Shown: positions 18,222 through 27,445 of the stretch, piece by piece
Layout: each line of letters opens with the position of its first letter
How positions within the stretch are numbered: the stretch's first letter is position 1
DNA from: CAZISM01 sp964541895
GTDB lineage: Bacteria; Zhuqueibacterota; Zhuqueibacteria; Residuimicrobiales; Residuimicrobiaceae
Reading direction: 5' to 3'
Assembly (NCBI GenBank): GCA_964541895.1
Contig: CAZISM010000064.1
Coordinates: forward strand, 1-30,333
Length of the DNA: 30,333 bases
Notes under the pieces: generated by a model
Seen by the model: the letters and a program-made list of their open reading frames with translations, nothing else
Database searches by the model: none
What the model was told of the DNA's origin: nothing
Program-made: the position numbers and the translations under genes

Positions 18222-19691
18222 CTATTTCAGCGCCGCGACAGCGGCATAGGCCCAGTTCTGCAGCGGCACCCAATAGACTCCGAGAATAAAAATCGGCAGC
18301 ACCAGGGCCACGAGCAACGGCGCCAGCGAGGTTTTCCAGACGTGCGCCGGTTCCGCCTCATCGATTTTCATATACATTTCCATCATGATGCGGGCATAAT
18401 AAAACAATCCCACCACACTGTTGAGAATACCCACCACCGCCAGTGCGATGTACCAGTAACCGCCGTTGTTCAGCAGAGCGGCGAACAGATAAAATTTGCC
18501 GATGAATCCTGCCAGGGGCGGCAAGCCGGCCAGCGAAAACAGATAGACACTCAACAGCACGGCCAACAGCGGTGAGCGTACGCCCAGGCCTCTGTAGGTG
18601 CTGATCTCTTCACTGTTGAATTTATCCGCCATGATCTGAACGGCGGCAAAGGCGCCGAGGTTCATGACCAGATAGATGCCGAGATAGAGCAGCACAGCTC
18701 CGGAGCCGGCCTCGTCGAGCAGGACCACACCCATGAGCATATAGCCGGCGTGGGCGATGGACGAGAACGCCAGCAGCCGTTTGATGTTGCTCTGATGAAT
18801 GGCGGTCATGTTGCCCAGCGTCATGGTGACGGCCGAGATCAGGCCGATGATCGCCAGCATGGAGCCTTTGACATCGGCAGCGGCGTGCGGCAGCAACGCC
18901 ATGAGGAACCGCAGCAGCAGGGCAAATCCGGCCGCTTTGGGGGCGACGCTGAGGTAGCCGGTAAAGGGCGTCGGTGCACCCTGATAGACGTCCGGGCTCC
19001 ACATGTGAAAGGGCACAGCCGCGATCTTGAAACACAATCCGGTGAGGATCATGGTCAGGCTGATGATGGCCGAGAGCAGGCCGGCTTTGCCGGCTTGGGC
19101 CACGGCGCCTTGCTCGCCCAGGGCCGAGGCGATGGCGGTAAAGGAGGTGGAGCCGGCGATGCCGTACAACAGCGAAATGCCGAACACCATAACGCCGGAG
19201 GCGACGCCGCCATAGATGACATATTTGAGTGCGGCTTCGTGGGAAAAGATGTTGTTGCGCTTAAAGCCGGTCAGCGCGTACGAGGAGAGGCTGACCATTT
19301 CCATCGCCAGATAGGCAAAGAGCAGGTCCCGCGTCGATGCCATGAGCGCGATGCCGACACAGATGGTCAGCAGTATAGCGGCAAATTCCGTAAAGCGGGC
19401 GCGGGCGAGCTCGGCGGATTGGGACGCCAGGATCAGGACCAGCGCGGTGGCGATAATGGCCAGCCAGAGGAAAAACTGGCTAAAGCCGTCGAACTGCATC
19501 ATATCGCCAATGGCAGCCGGTCCCTGGGGCAGCAGCGAAAGCAGGGCGGCGGCCAGCAAAAACAGACCGGCCACGATCAGGGTTTGCTTGACGCGGTCTG
19601 CGCCTTTGCCGATACCCACCAACAGCACCAGCAACACACCGGCCGTCAATGCCAGATAGGGATAGAGATAGGGGAGTTTGTCCATTGCCAT
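18222..19691 (-). CDS. nuoN: NADH-quinone oxidoreductase subunit N
   Basis: This is an antiporter-like, proton-pumping membrane subunit of complex I (489 residues, normal length). It is hydrophobic throughout with about 14 helices. The Mrp-type core is visible: LLFAYLAMEMVSLSSYALTG with the Glu typical of helix 5, a KIAAVPFHMWSPDVYQGAPT loop, and IKRLLAFSSIAHAGYMLMG. ATG 19691 has AGGGAG upstream; a second ATG two codons on is less well placed. It is the last nuo gene, 13 bases after nuoM. The stop lies 17 bases before the assembly gap, so what follows in the operon is not known. Confidence 0.96.
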   Translation of the reverse strand: MAMDKLPYLYPYLALTAGVLLVLLVGIGKGADRVKQTLIVAGLFLLAAALLSLLPQGPAAIGDMMQFDGFSQFFLWLAIIATALVLILASQSAELARARFTEFAAILLTICVGIALMASTRDLLFAYLAMEMVSLSSYALTGFKRNNIFSHEAALKYVIYGGVASGVMVFGISLLYGIAGSTSFTAIASALGEQGAVAQAGKAGLLSAIISLTMILTGLCFKIAAVPFHMWSPDVYQGAPTPFTGYLSVAPKAAGFALLLRFLMALLPHAAADVKGSMLAIIGLISAVTMTLGNMTAIHQSNIKRLLAFSSIAHAGYMLMGVVLLDEAGSGAVLLYLGIYLVMNLGAFAAVQIMADKFNSEEISTYRGLGVRSPLLAVLLSVYLFSLAGLPPLAGFIGKFYLFAALLNNGGYWYIALAVVGILNSVVGLFYYARIMMEMYMKIDEAEPAHVWKTSLAPLLVALVLPIFILGVYWVPLQNWAYAAVAALK

Positions 19692-19704
19692 GCTGTTCTC
19701 TCCC

Positions 19705-21225
19705 TCAGCCTTTAAAAACTTCTAGAATCGACAACAGCGTCTTATTGATAAGGTTGAGCGCCGGCATGGGAAAGATGCCCATGATCACGATCAGCGCCGC
19801 CAGCGGATACAGGGTGATCCGCTCGCGCCAGGTCAGGTCCGGCAAACCGGCATATTTTTCGTTGAGCTTGCCCAAAAACATGCGCTGCATGGCCCACAGA
19901 TAATAGGCGGCGGTGATGATGACCGCCAGCGCGGAAATGATGGTGAGGACGCGGTAGGCCGGGAAGGCGCCGGTGAACACCAGAAACTCGCTGATGAAAC
20001 CGCACAGGGCCGGCAGGCCCAGCGAGGCCATGAACGCCAGTCCGGTCAGGCCGGTATACTCGGGCATTTGGTACGCCAGTCCGCCAAAGCCTTCGATATT
20101 GCGGTGATGGGCGCGATCATAAATCACGCCGGCGATAAGGAAGAGCATGGGGCTGATGAGTCCGTGCGTCCACATTTGAAAAACGCCGCCCACCATGCCC
20201 TGCGCCGTAAAAGCGGCGATGCCGAGGAGCACGAATCCCATGTGGCTGACCGACGAGTAGGCGATCATTTTTTTCAGATCTTTTTGCGCCAGGCAGACAA
20301 AGGCGCCGTAGACGATGCTGATGGCGCCGAACAGGGCCATACCCGGCGCCGCCCATTTGGTGGCTTCGGGCAAAATGCCGAAATTAAATCGCAGGATGCC
20401 GTAACCGCCCATCTTTAACAGCACGCCGGCCAGGATGACCGAGATGGGGGTGGGCGCTTCCACATGGGCATCGGGCAACCAGGTGTGAAACGGCACCATG
20501 GGAATTTTGATGGCAAAGCCGATAAAGAGGGCGATAAAAATGATCTTGCTGAATTCAAAACCCAGCAACGGCGCTTTGGCCGAAAAGTCGTTTTCGCTGA
20601 TGAGCTTGAGAATATTAAAGGTGTGGTTGGTCGCGGTGCCGTCCACCAGGGTAGCCGGATTCGAGTTGTAATAGAGCGCGATGATGGCCAGCAGCATGAG
20701 CAGCGAGCCGAACAGGGTGTAGAGGAAGAACTTGATGGCGGCATATTCCTTGCGCGGGCCGCCCCAGATACCGATCAAAAAGTACATCGGCAGCAGCATC
20801 ACTTCCCAGAACATGTAAAAGAGAAACATGTCGAGGCTGCAGAACGTGCCCAGCATGCCGGTTTCCAGCAGCAGCAGCAGGGCGAAATAACCGCGAACAT
20901 ATTTTTCAACGCCCCAGGAGGCGATGGCAGCGATAAAGCTGATCAGCAGGGTGAGAAAAACCAGCAGGACCGAGAGCCCGTCGACGCCGACAAAATATTC
21001 GATGTTGAACGCTTTAATCCACACCAGATGATGCTGCAGCTGGACAGCGGTGTTGTTGGCGTCGAACAAGAGCAGCATTTGAATGCCCAGCAACAGCGGC
21101 AGCGCTGTGGCGATGGTGGCGGCCCAACGGATGGTCTGTTTCTTCGCCTGGGGCAGCAACAACACGACAGGAACGCCCAACAGCGGTAAAAAGATGATCC
21201 AGGTCAATAACGTGGATTCGCTCAT
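19705..21225 (-). CDS. nuoM: NADH-quinone oxidoreductase subunit M
   Basis: This is an antiporter-like proton-pumping subunit of the complex I membrane arm (506 residues). Family landmarks are MFWEVMLLPMYFLIGIWGG with the conserved helix-5 Glu, KIPMVPFHTWLPDAHVEAPT, GVLLKMGGYGILRF with the central Lys, and LKKMIAYSSVSHMGFVLLG. ATG 21225 has GGAG eight bases upstream. It lies between nuoL and nuoN on the same strand with 45 and 13 base gaps, consistent with one transcript. Confidence 0.97.
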   Translation of the reverse strand: MSESTLLTWIIFLPLLGVPVVLLLPQAKKQTIRWAATIATALPLLLGIQMLLLFDANNTAVQLQHHLVWIKAFNIEYFVGVDGLSVLLVFLTLLISFIAAIASWGVEKYVRGYFALLLLLETGMLGTFCSLDMFLFYMFWEVMLLPMYFLIGIWGGPRKEYAAIKFFLYTLFGSLLMLLAIIALYYNSNPATLVDGTATNHTFNILKLISENDFSAKAPLLGFEFSKIIFIALFIGFAIKIPMVPFHTWLPDAHVEAPTPISVILAGVLLKMGGYGILRFNFGILPEATKWAAPGMALFGAISIVYGAFVCLAQKDLKKMIAYSSVSHMGFVLLGIAAFTAQGMVGGVFQMWTHGLISPMLFLIAGVIYDRAHHRNIEGFGGLAYQMPEYTGLTGLAFMASLGLPALCGFISEFLVFTGAFPAYRVLTIISALAVIITAAYYLWAMQRMFLGKLNEKYAGLPDLTWRERITLYPLAALIVIMGIFPMPALNLINKTLLSILEVFKG

Positions 21226-21270
21226 AGCTTGTACTCCATGATCGGTGGCTATCGTGAAAATTATTTATTC

Positions 21271-23397
21271 TCAGAAAATGATATAGCGGGCGACGATCAG
21301 CATCAGTCCGCCGGCCAATAAAACGTAGAGATAGGTCTGGATGCGACCGGTCTGCAGTTTGCGCATCCAGCGGCCGCCCTTGCCGGTTACGGCGGCGATG
21401 CCGTTGACGGCGCCGTCGATGACATAGGTGTCGTGGGCGCCGCTGGCAAAGCCCAGTTGGCGGCCGATCCAGCCCATGAGATGTACCACTCCGTCGATGA
21501 TGACGCGATCGAACCAGTCACACACCGTCGAGAACAACAGGGTGAAGCGGATGGCGGTCGCTTCGTAGAGTTCGTCCACATAATATTTGTTGTAAATCAC
21601 CTTGTGCAGTCCGGGATATTTCTGCAGAAAGGCGGCCGGCACGCTGGAGCGGGCGTCCTTGTACAGGCTGTAAGCCAGGCCGGCGCCGGCAAAGGCCACC
21701 AGCACAGAGGCCAGCATGATCAGCCACTCGACAGACACCGAATAGTGCAGCCAGTGCAAATGGTCGGCCGAGGCTTCGAACACCGGCTCGAACCAGCCTT
21801 CGATGAGATTGGGCAGATGCCAGAGGTGCGGCAAGCCGACCACACCGGCGATCACGGACATTACGCCCAGGATCTGCAGAACCACGGTGATGGTTTTAGG
21901 CGATTCATGCAGATGGTGTTCCGCCTCCTTGCCGCCGCGAAACGCGCCGGTAAAGGTCATAAAGTAGGAACGAAACATATAAAACGCCGTCAGCAGCGCG
22001 GCGGTGAGTCCGACGGCCCACAACATCTGGCCGGGTATCAGGATGTTGGCGTTGGAAAAATTCTTCCACAGGATTTCATCTTTGGAAAAAAAGCCGGACA
22101 TGAAGGGAAAGCCGGCGATGGCAAAGCACGCCGCCAGGTAGGTCCAGCGCGTCGTCGGCATGTACCTGGCCAGGCCGCCCATATTGCGCATATCCTGGGG
22201 ATCGGTGTGGTGGTCGTGGCTGTGGTGCAGCGCCTGATGCATGGCATGGATCACCGAACCGGAACCGAGGAACAGACAGGCTTTAAAGAACGCGTGCGTC
22301 AGCAGATGAAAGACGCCGGCGCCGTAGGCGCCGATGCCCACGCCCATGAACATATAACCCAACTGACTGACTGTAGAATAAGCCAGCACCTTTTTGATAT
22401 CATACTGGAACAGTCCTATGGTGGCGGCGAATATCGCCGTCAGCGCGCCCACCGCGGCCACCACGGTCATGGCGACCGGCGACAGGGCGAACAAAAAGTT
22501 GAGACGGGCCACCATGTACACACCGGCGGTCACCATGGTGGCGGCATGGATCAGGGCCGACACCGGCGTGGGGCCGGCCATGGCATCCGGCAACCAGACA
22601 TAGAGCGGGATCTGGGCGCTCTTGGCAGTGGCGCCCCAGAAAAAGAACAGGCAGATGAACGTAGGCGCAGCCATGCCGAGAATGGTTTTGTCGACCAGCA
22701 GGGGCGCCAGTTTCTGGACGTGCCGGAAGACAAAGGTCAGGTTCTGGCTGTTTTCCAGCGTATAGCCGCTGCTGCTCCAGCTGCCGCCCAGAGCCCAGAG
22801 CAGGCCAAAGAGACCGACGATGAAGCCAAAATCGCCGATGCGATTGGTGATGAACGCCTTCATGCCGGCAGAGGCGTTTTTCAAATCCTTGTACCAGAAC
22901 GAAATCAAAAGATAGGAACAGAGTCCGACGCCTTCCCAGCCGACAAACATGAGGGCAAAATTATCCGCCAGCACCAGCGTCAACATGGCGAACATGAACA
23001 GATTCATGTAGGCGAAAAATCGCCAGTAGCTGTCGTCTTTATGCATGTAGCCGATGCTGTAGATGTGGATCAGCGTGCCGACAAAAGTGATCATGAGCAC
23101 CATGGCGCCGGAGAGCTGATCGAACCAGAACGCCATGGGAATGCTGAAATCACCGATGCGGATCCAGTCGAACAGATGGCACAGCATATGGCGCTGTTCC
23201 GCCGGGTGGGACATGAGCTGCACGAAATACCAGGCCACGATCACGAACGACAGCGCCGGCATGAGCACGGCCACCACGTGGATGGGTTTTTCGCCGTAGG
23301 CGCGATGAATTTTCAGTCCAAAGGCGCCGTTGATGAACGCACCCAATAACGGCAGGAATGGGACCAACCAGAGCAAGCCGGCTTGTGAACTCTCCAT
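21271..23397 (-). CDS. nuoL: NADH-quinone oxidoreductase subunit L
   Basis: This is the largest antiporter-like subunit of complex I, at the distal end of the membrane arm (708 residues, somewhat longer than the roughly 610 of E. coli). Landmarks are LMFVGWEGVGLCSYLLI with the conserved Glu, KSAQIPLYVWLPDAMAGPT, ALIHAATMVTAGVYMVAR, and IKKVLAYSTVSQLGYMFMG. The C-terminal part carries the lateral-helix region and extra hydrophobic segments after about residue 560. A His-rich stretch (MHQALHHSHDHHTDPQD) lies in a loop around residue 390. ATG 23397 has GGAG upstream and sits five bases after nuoK. Confidence 0.97.
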   Translation of the reverse strand: MESSQAGLLWLVPFLPLLGAFINGAFGLKIHRAYGEKPIHVVAVLMPALSFVIVAWYFVQLMSHPAEQRHMLCHLFDWIRIGDFSIPMAFWFDQLSGAMVLMITFVGTLIHIYSIGYMHKDDSYWRFFAYMNLFMFAMLTLVLADNFALMFVGWEGVGLCSYLLISFWYKDLKNASAGMKAFITNRIGDFGFIVGLFGLLWALGGSWSSSGYTLENSQNLTFVFRHVQKLAPLLVDKTILGMAAPTFICLFFFWGATAKSAQIPLYVWLPDAMAGPTPVSALIHAATMVTAGVYMVARLNFLFALSPVAMTVVAAVGALTAIFAATIGLFQYDIKKVLAYSTVSQLGYMFMGVGIGAYGAGVFHLLTHAFFKACLFLGSGSVIHAMHQALHHSHDHHTDPQDMRNMGGLARYMPTTRWTYLAACFAIAGFPFMSGFFSKDEILWKNFSNANILIPGQMLWAVGLTAALLTAFYMFRSYFMTFTGAFRGGKEAEHHLHESPKTITVVLQILGVMSVIAGVVGLPHLWHLPNLIEGWFEPVFEASADHLHWLHYSVSVEWLIMLASVLVAFAGAGLAYSLYKDARSSVPAAFLQKYPGLHKVIYNKYYVDELYEATAIRFTLLFSTVCDWFDRVIIDGVVHLMGWIGRQLGFASGAHDTYVIDGAVNGIAAVTGKGGRWMRKLQTGRIQTYLYVLLAGGLMLIVARYIIF

Positions 23398-23402
23398 GAA
23401 AG

Positions 23403-23717
23403 CTACTCCTTCAAATTCACCGTTACATTCACATCGATATTCTTCATAGAACGAAAGATCGACAGGACAATGGCCATGGCGATGGCGGCTTCCGCCGCTG
23501 CCAGGACGATGACGAACAGGGCGAACACCTGGCCGGAAATATTGTTTTCCACGAAACGGGCAAAGGCGACCAGGTTGATGTTGGCGCTGTTCAGGATTAA
23601 CTCTACGCCCATGAGCAGGCCGATGGCGTTTCGCCGCGTCAGGACGCAGATGAGGCCGAGCGCAAACAGCAGGCTGGCCACGACCAGATAGTGGGAGAGG
23701 CCGATGTTTAAGGTCAT
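23403..23717 (-). CDS. nuoK: NADH-quinone oxidoreductase subunit K
   Basis: This is a small three-helix membrane subunit of complex I, homologous to MrpC (104 residues, normal). It keeps the two membrane Glu of the proton path: GVELILNSANINLVAF and VLAAAEAAIAMAIVLSIF. AGGAGG lies seven to eight bases before the ATG, the best ribosome site in the operon. Its ATG overlaps the nuoJ stop (ATGA). Confidence 0.97.
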   Translation of the reverse strand: MTLNIGLSHYLVVASLLFALGLICVLTRRNAIGLLMGVELILNSANINLVAFARFVENNISGQVFALFVIVLAAAEAAIAMAIVLSIFRSMKNIDVNVTVNLKE

Positions 23718-24244
23718 GATTCCGCCTCCTCGTCGGTTTGAGGTTTAATTTCCTTGCGCACCAGCATCACCGCACCGACCAGCACAGACAGCAGCACCAG
23801 CGAAAGAAATTCAAAAGGCAGCACGTACTGATTCAACAGAGCGTTTCCCAGCGGCGACACCGAATCGGTCGTCTCGGCTACGGTGCGTATCTGCCAGGGA
23901 AAGCTGACAGCGACAAAGATCAGCAGGGCGGCTATGATGACGCCGAGGAGGGTGGCTGGAACCACACCCTGGCTTGGATTGGAGCGATTGGCGTTTTCAA
24001 TGCCGCGGGTGAGCATGATGGCAAAAAGAATGACGATCAGCACGCCGCCCACATAGACCAGGATCTGCGCGGCCGCCAGGAACGTCGATGAAGCAAGGCC
24101 GTACAGTCCGGCTACGCCGGCAAAGGTGCCGAGCAGCGAAAAGCCCGAGTGGACGATGTTGCGCGAATAGACCACGATCACGCCGCAGGCCAGGATCATC
24201 AGGCTAAACAGGTAAAAGAGAATATCTGGCACCGTCACGTTCAT
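23714..24244 (-). CDS. nuoJ: NADH-quinone oxidoreductase subunit J
   Basis: This is a five-helix membrane subunit of complex I (176 residues). Helix 3 carries the family region FLAAAQILVYVGGVLIVILFAIMLT (shown here in overlapping parts: FLAAAQILVYVGG, then VLIVILFAIMLT), which takes part in coupling. The acidic C-terminal tail (about 160-176) is cytoplasmic. The start overlaps the nuoI stop and the stop overlaps the nuoK start, each by four bases. Confidence 0.95.
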   Translation of the reverse strand: MNVTVPDILFYLFSLMILACGVIVVYSRNIVHSGFSLLGTFAGVAGLYGLASSTFLAAAQILVYVGGVLIVILFAIMLTRGIENANRSNPSQGVVPATLLGVIIAALLIFVAVSFPWQIRTVAETTDSVSPLGNALLNQYVLPFEFLSLVLLSVLVGAVMLVRKEIKPQTDEEAES

Positions 24245-24831
24245 GCCGCGTCCTCCTCAGTTTTCTTCCAACGGACATTGCCGCGCGCCGCATCCGGCGA
24301 AGTGAACGCCGGGTCATCCCAGTTCTTTTTCAAGCCTTGGTAAGGCGCATTCTGCGGCAGGCCCTGCGGTTCCTGGTCCTTCACCACTTTGTAGGCCGGG
24401 ACCTTTTCGCCCGGTTTGACATAGCAGTGAACCAGATTGTTGACATGCCAGGTGCTCGCCTCGAATTCGGTGCTGTGGCGGATGGCGCCGGTGGGGCACA
24501 CTTCGGTGCACAGGCCGCATACCATACACATGGCGAAATCGATCTCAAAGCGGGTGAGATAGTTCTTTTTGGTCTCCGCATCGCGTTCGTTCTCGATGAG
24601 GATGACGCCGAGCGGGCAGCGCTTCTGGCACGCCATACAGACCGTGCAGATGGAGGTGTCGACCTCCAGCAGGCCGCGGAACCCGGGCGGCAGCATCTCC
24701 GGAACCGGCTTTTCCGTGCGGTCCGGGTACTGGATCGTCATCGGTTTGCGCAGGCAGTATGAGAGCGTCACCGCCAGCCCCTCAAAGATCGAAACCGCTG
24801 CATTTTTGATGTTGTTCAGATAGTCACGCAA
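24241..24831 (-). CDS. nuoI: NADH-quinone oxidoreductase subunit I (two [4Fe-4S] ferredoxin)
   Basis: This is the peripheral-arm electron carrier of complex I holding clusters N6a and N6b (196 residues). The cysteines are complete: CTVCMACQKRCP (62, 65, 68, 72) and CMVCGLCTEVCP (102, 105, 108, 112). The N-terminal amphipathic helix (about 8-30) and the LPPGFRGLLEVD approach to the first cluster are typical. TTG 24831 is the start, with GGAG six bases upstream. The C-terminal 60 residues are longer than in short NuoI proteins. In the absence of nuoG and nuoF in this operon, it would be the likely entry point for electrons from a ferredoxin or another donor. Confidence 0.96.
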   Translation of the reverse strand: MRDYLNNIKNAAVSIFEGLAVTLSYCLRKPMTIQYPDRTEKPVPEMLPPGFRGLLEVDTSICTVCMACQKRCPLGVILIENERDAETKKNYLTRFEIDFAMCMVCGLCTEVCPTGAIRHSTEFEASTWHVNNLVHCYVKPGEKVPAYKVVKDQEPQGLPQNAPYQGLKKNWDDPAFTSPDAARGNVRWKKTEEDAA

Positions 24832-24901
24832 GGGAAACTCCGTGATTGATTGTTACACCGGCGCGCGCCGCCGCGTTGGTTCCGGCCGTGCGCCGAAAAG
24901 A

Positions 24902-26134
24902 TCAGGCCCAGATTTTAATATAGACTTTATCCTTCATGGCGCGGATGTTGTAGAAGGCGCGCCAGATCAGTCCGATAGCGATGGCGAAGCCCAGGGCGGT
25001 CAAAAGCAGCCGCATGGCCAGCCAGAGCCAGTGCCAGACGCCCGTGCTGGGTAAAATGACAAACAGAGCGGAACCCAGCAGGGTGACAAAGCCGATGGGC
25101 ACGAAATATTTCCAGCACATGATCATGAGTTGGTCGACGCGCAGGCGCGGCAGCGTCCAGCGCACCCAGATGACGATGAACACGAACACGCTGGTTTTGG
25201 CAAAAAAGACGACCACACTGGCCGTTACCCAGAGAATTTTGCCGGCCGTGGGCGCTGCGGCAACGACGGCGCCGAGATCGGCGATGCCGGGGATTTGCCA
25301 GCCGCCGAGGAACAGAGTGGTGAGCAGGGCGGACATGGTCCAGACGTTGGCCCATTCGGTAAACAGGAAAAAGAGAAACCGCATGCCGGAATATTCGGTG
25401 ACATAGCCGGCGACCAGCTCGCTTTCCGCTTCCGGCAGGTCAAAGGGGGTGCGGTTGCCTTCGGCGAGGATCGAGGCGAAAAAAATGAAAAAAGCGATAA
25501 AGGTGAAGGGATTGTGAAAGAAAAACCACTGCCACGGCCAGCCGCCCTGCTGCTGAACGATGCCTTGCATATTCAGGGTGCCGGCGATGGCGACGATCGT
25601 GAGAATAGCCAGTCCGGCCGGGATTTCATAGGAAATCATCTGCGCGGCCGCGCGCACCCCGCCGATCAGCGACCATTTATTGTTGCTCGACCAGCCGGCC
25701 ATGAGGATGCCCAGCACCACCAGGGTGGTGATGGCGGTGATGTAGAAAATGCCAATGTCGATGTTGCTGGCGATGATGCCATAGCCCCAGGGCAGAGCGG
25801 CAAAGGCGGCGAAACCGCCCGGAAAGACCAGATAGGGCGCCATTTTAAACAGGGTCCGATCAGCCGCATCTGGGATGACATCCTCCTTGAGAAAGGATTT
25901 GAGGCCGTCCGCCAGCCACTGCAAAAAGCCAAGCGGACCGACCCGATTGGGGCCGATGCGCGACTGCATGCGGCCGGCGATGCGGCGCTCGAGCCAGGAG
26001 GTGATGCCGGCAAAGGTGGCCATAAAGACCAGCACGATGACGGCAACGAGCAGCAGCCAGACAGCCATGGCCACGGTCATCATCCAGGGATCGAGCGAAA
26101 AGTTGGCGATGAGAGTGTCAAACAGGTTTTTCAT
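24902..26134 (-). CDS. nuoH: NADH-quinone oxidoreductase subunit H
   Basis: This is the membrane subunit that joins the peripheral arm and helps form the quinone chamber (410 residues, longer than the roughly 325 of E. coli). Conserved cytoplasmic loops are visible: ERRIAGRMQSRIGPNRVGP near residue 50, SYEIPAG near 178, and AEGNRTPFDLPEAESELVAG near 245. The extra length comes mainly from inserts around 200-220 and 285-310. It starts 36 bases after the nuoD stop, where nuoE, F and G stand in 14-gene operons. A gap of 70 bases separates it from nuoI. Confidence 0.96.
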   Translation of the reverse strand: MKNLFDTLIANFSLDPWMMTVAMAVWLLLVAVIVLVFMATFAGITSWLERRIAGRMQSRIGPNRVGPLGFLQWLADGLKSFLKEDVIPDAADRTLFKMAPYLVFPGGFAAFAALPWGYGIIASNIDIGIFYITAITTLVVLGILMAGWSSNNKWSLIGGVRAAAQMISYEIPAGLAILTIVAIAGTLNMQGIVQQQGGWPWQWFFFHNPFTFIAFFIFFASILAEGNRTPFDLPEAESELVAGYVTEYSGMRFLFFLFTEWANVWTMSALLTTLFLGGWQIPGIADLGAVVAAAPTAGKILWVTASVVVFFAKTSVFVFIVIWVRWTLPRLRVDQLMIMCWKYFVPIGFVTLLGSALFVILPSTGVWHWLWLAMRLLLTALGFAIAIGLIWRAFYNIRAMKDKVYIKIWA

Positions 26135-26170
26135 AGGCTCTTGTTCTGTTATTCTGTTCAGGGTGCAGGA

Positions 26171-27301
26171 TTAACGGTCTACTTCCGGCGCCACGATATC
26201 GAGGCTGCCGAAAAAGGCGGTGAGGTCAGCCACCATAAAGCCGGGAATCACTTCGGGAATCACCGCCATGGCGCAGAACGAGCTGGTTCTGATCTTGCAG
26301 CGGAACGGCTTGTCGGTGCCGTCGCTGACCAGGTAAAAGCCCATCTCGCCGCGGGTGCTTTCCACGTGGGTATAGACTTCGCCGGCCGGCGGCACGGGAT
26401 TGCGTGCGACTTTGGCCAGAAAGTCGCCTTCGGGCAATCCTTCCACAGCCTGGCGGACGATTTTGGCCGACTCGACCATCTCATCGAGGCGCACCATATA
26501 GCGGGAGAAGGAATCGCCGACCTGGCCGCGGTAGCCTTCGCCGGTGATGACCTTGAAAGTGAATTCAGGATAGACACTGTAGGGATAATCGCGGCGCAGG
26601 TCGAAATCGACGCCGGACGCGCGCAGGTTGGGTCCGCCGAGACCATAGTGAACGGCCAGATCGGCCGGGATGACCACGACGTTCACCAGGCGTTTGACAA
26701 AGATCTCGTTGCCGGTGATCAGACGATTGAACTCGGGAAGAAAGGTATCAAAGCGGTCGAGAAAGGCGAGGATCTCCTTGTCCAGGCCCGGCGTCCAGTC
26801 GCGCGAAACGCCGCCAAAGCGCATATAGTTGTAATTGAGGCGCGCACCGCAGATTTTTTCCATCAAATCGTTGACCAGCTCGCGTTCGCGGATGCCGTGC
26901 AGGAAGGGGGTGAACGCACCCAGATCCATGGCAAAGGTGCCGCAGGCGATGAGATGGTTGATGATGCGGTTGAGTTCGCAGGCGACAACGCGCATGTATT
27001 CCGCGCGGCGCGGCACCTGCACGCCCAGCAGTTTTTCCACCGCCATGCAATAAGCCTGATTGCCGAACATCGCCGACAGGTAATCGACGCGGTCGGTGTA
27101 GGGAATATAGCCCACGTATTGGGTCGATTCACCGATTTTTTCAATGGCGCGATGGAGAAAGCCTACCTTGGGTTCAGCGGTTTCGATCACTTCGCCGGCC
27201 AGGGTCAGGGTGAGATTGAGAACGCCGTGGGTGGAGGGATGCTGCGGCCCCATGTTGACGACTGTTTTGTCGGGCTGCAATGATTCGGCTGCAACTTTCA
27301 T
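26171..27301 (-). CDS. nuoD: NADH-quinone oxidoreductase subunit D (49-kDa type)
   Basis: This is the quinone-site subunit of complex I, derived from hydrogenase large subunit (376 residues). The N-terminal hairpin GPQHPSTHG (18-26) contains the conserved quinone-site His. GFLHRAIEKIGES follows near residue 47, and the chain ends in the normal FGSLDIVAPEVDR. ATG 27301 is chosen, with AAGG five bases upstream; a GTG at 27307 is an alternative. It is a separate gene, not fused to nuoC, and lies 144 bases after nuoC, an unusually long gap for this operon. Confidence 0.97.
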   Translation of the reverse strand: MKVAAESLQPDKTVVNMGPQHPSTHGVLNLTLTLAGEVIETAEPKVGFLHRAIEKIGESTQYVGYIPYTDRVDYLSAMFGNQAYCMAVEKLLGVQVPRRAEYMRVVACELNRIINHLIACGTFAMDLGAFTPFLHGIRERELVNDLMEKICGARLNYNYMRFGGVSRDWTPGLDKEILAFLDRFDTFLPEFNRLITGNEIFVKRLVNVVVIPADLAVHYGLGGPNLRASGVDFDLRRDYPYSVYPEFTFKVITGEGYRGQVGDSFSRYMVRLDEMVESAKIVRQAVEGLPEGDFLAKVARNPVPPAGEVYTHVESTRGEMGFYLVSDGTDKPFRCKIRTSSFCAMAVIPEVIPGFMVADLTAFFGSLDIVAPEVDR

Positions 27302-27397
27302 GTGCACCTTGTCCAGAGTTTTGCACTATCCATTATTATTATGCCGGAGACCCGGCCCCGCCTGCTGCGGGCAAAAAGAACTGGTCTGGCTAGTTAA

Positions 27398-27445
27398 CGA
27401 AAAAAGAAGACATGGGAACCCACGCTCCTGCGAGACGGGAGCCGA
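27398..27445 (-). promoter_or_regulatory. Stem-loops and T-rich stretch between nuoC and nuoD (possible attenuator)
   Basis: On the minus strand, GCTCC (27438-27442) and GGAGC (27424-27428) can pair, a small TGGGTTCCCA hairpin follows, then a run of six T (27400-27405). This resembles a weak terminator inside the operon. The stems are short, so the call is tentative. Confidence 0.3.

Noticed and set aside
21433..23349. Long plus-strand open frame opposite nuoL
   Set aside because: It is antisense to an intact nuoL, has a compositionally odd His/Gly/Gln-rich translation, and no ribosome site or operon context.
25130..27283. Long plus-strand open frame (717 codons) opposite nuoH and nuoD
   Set aside because: It crosses two well-supported genes on the other strand and its translation shows no protein family character.
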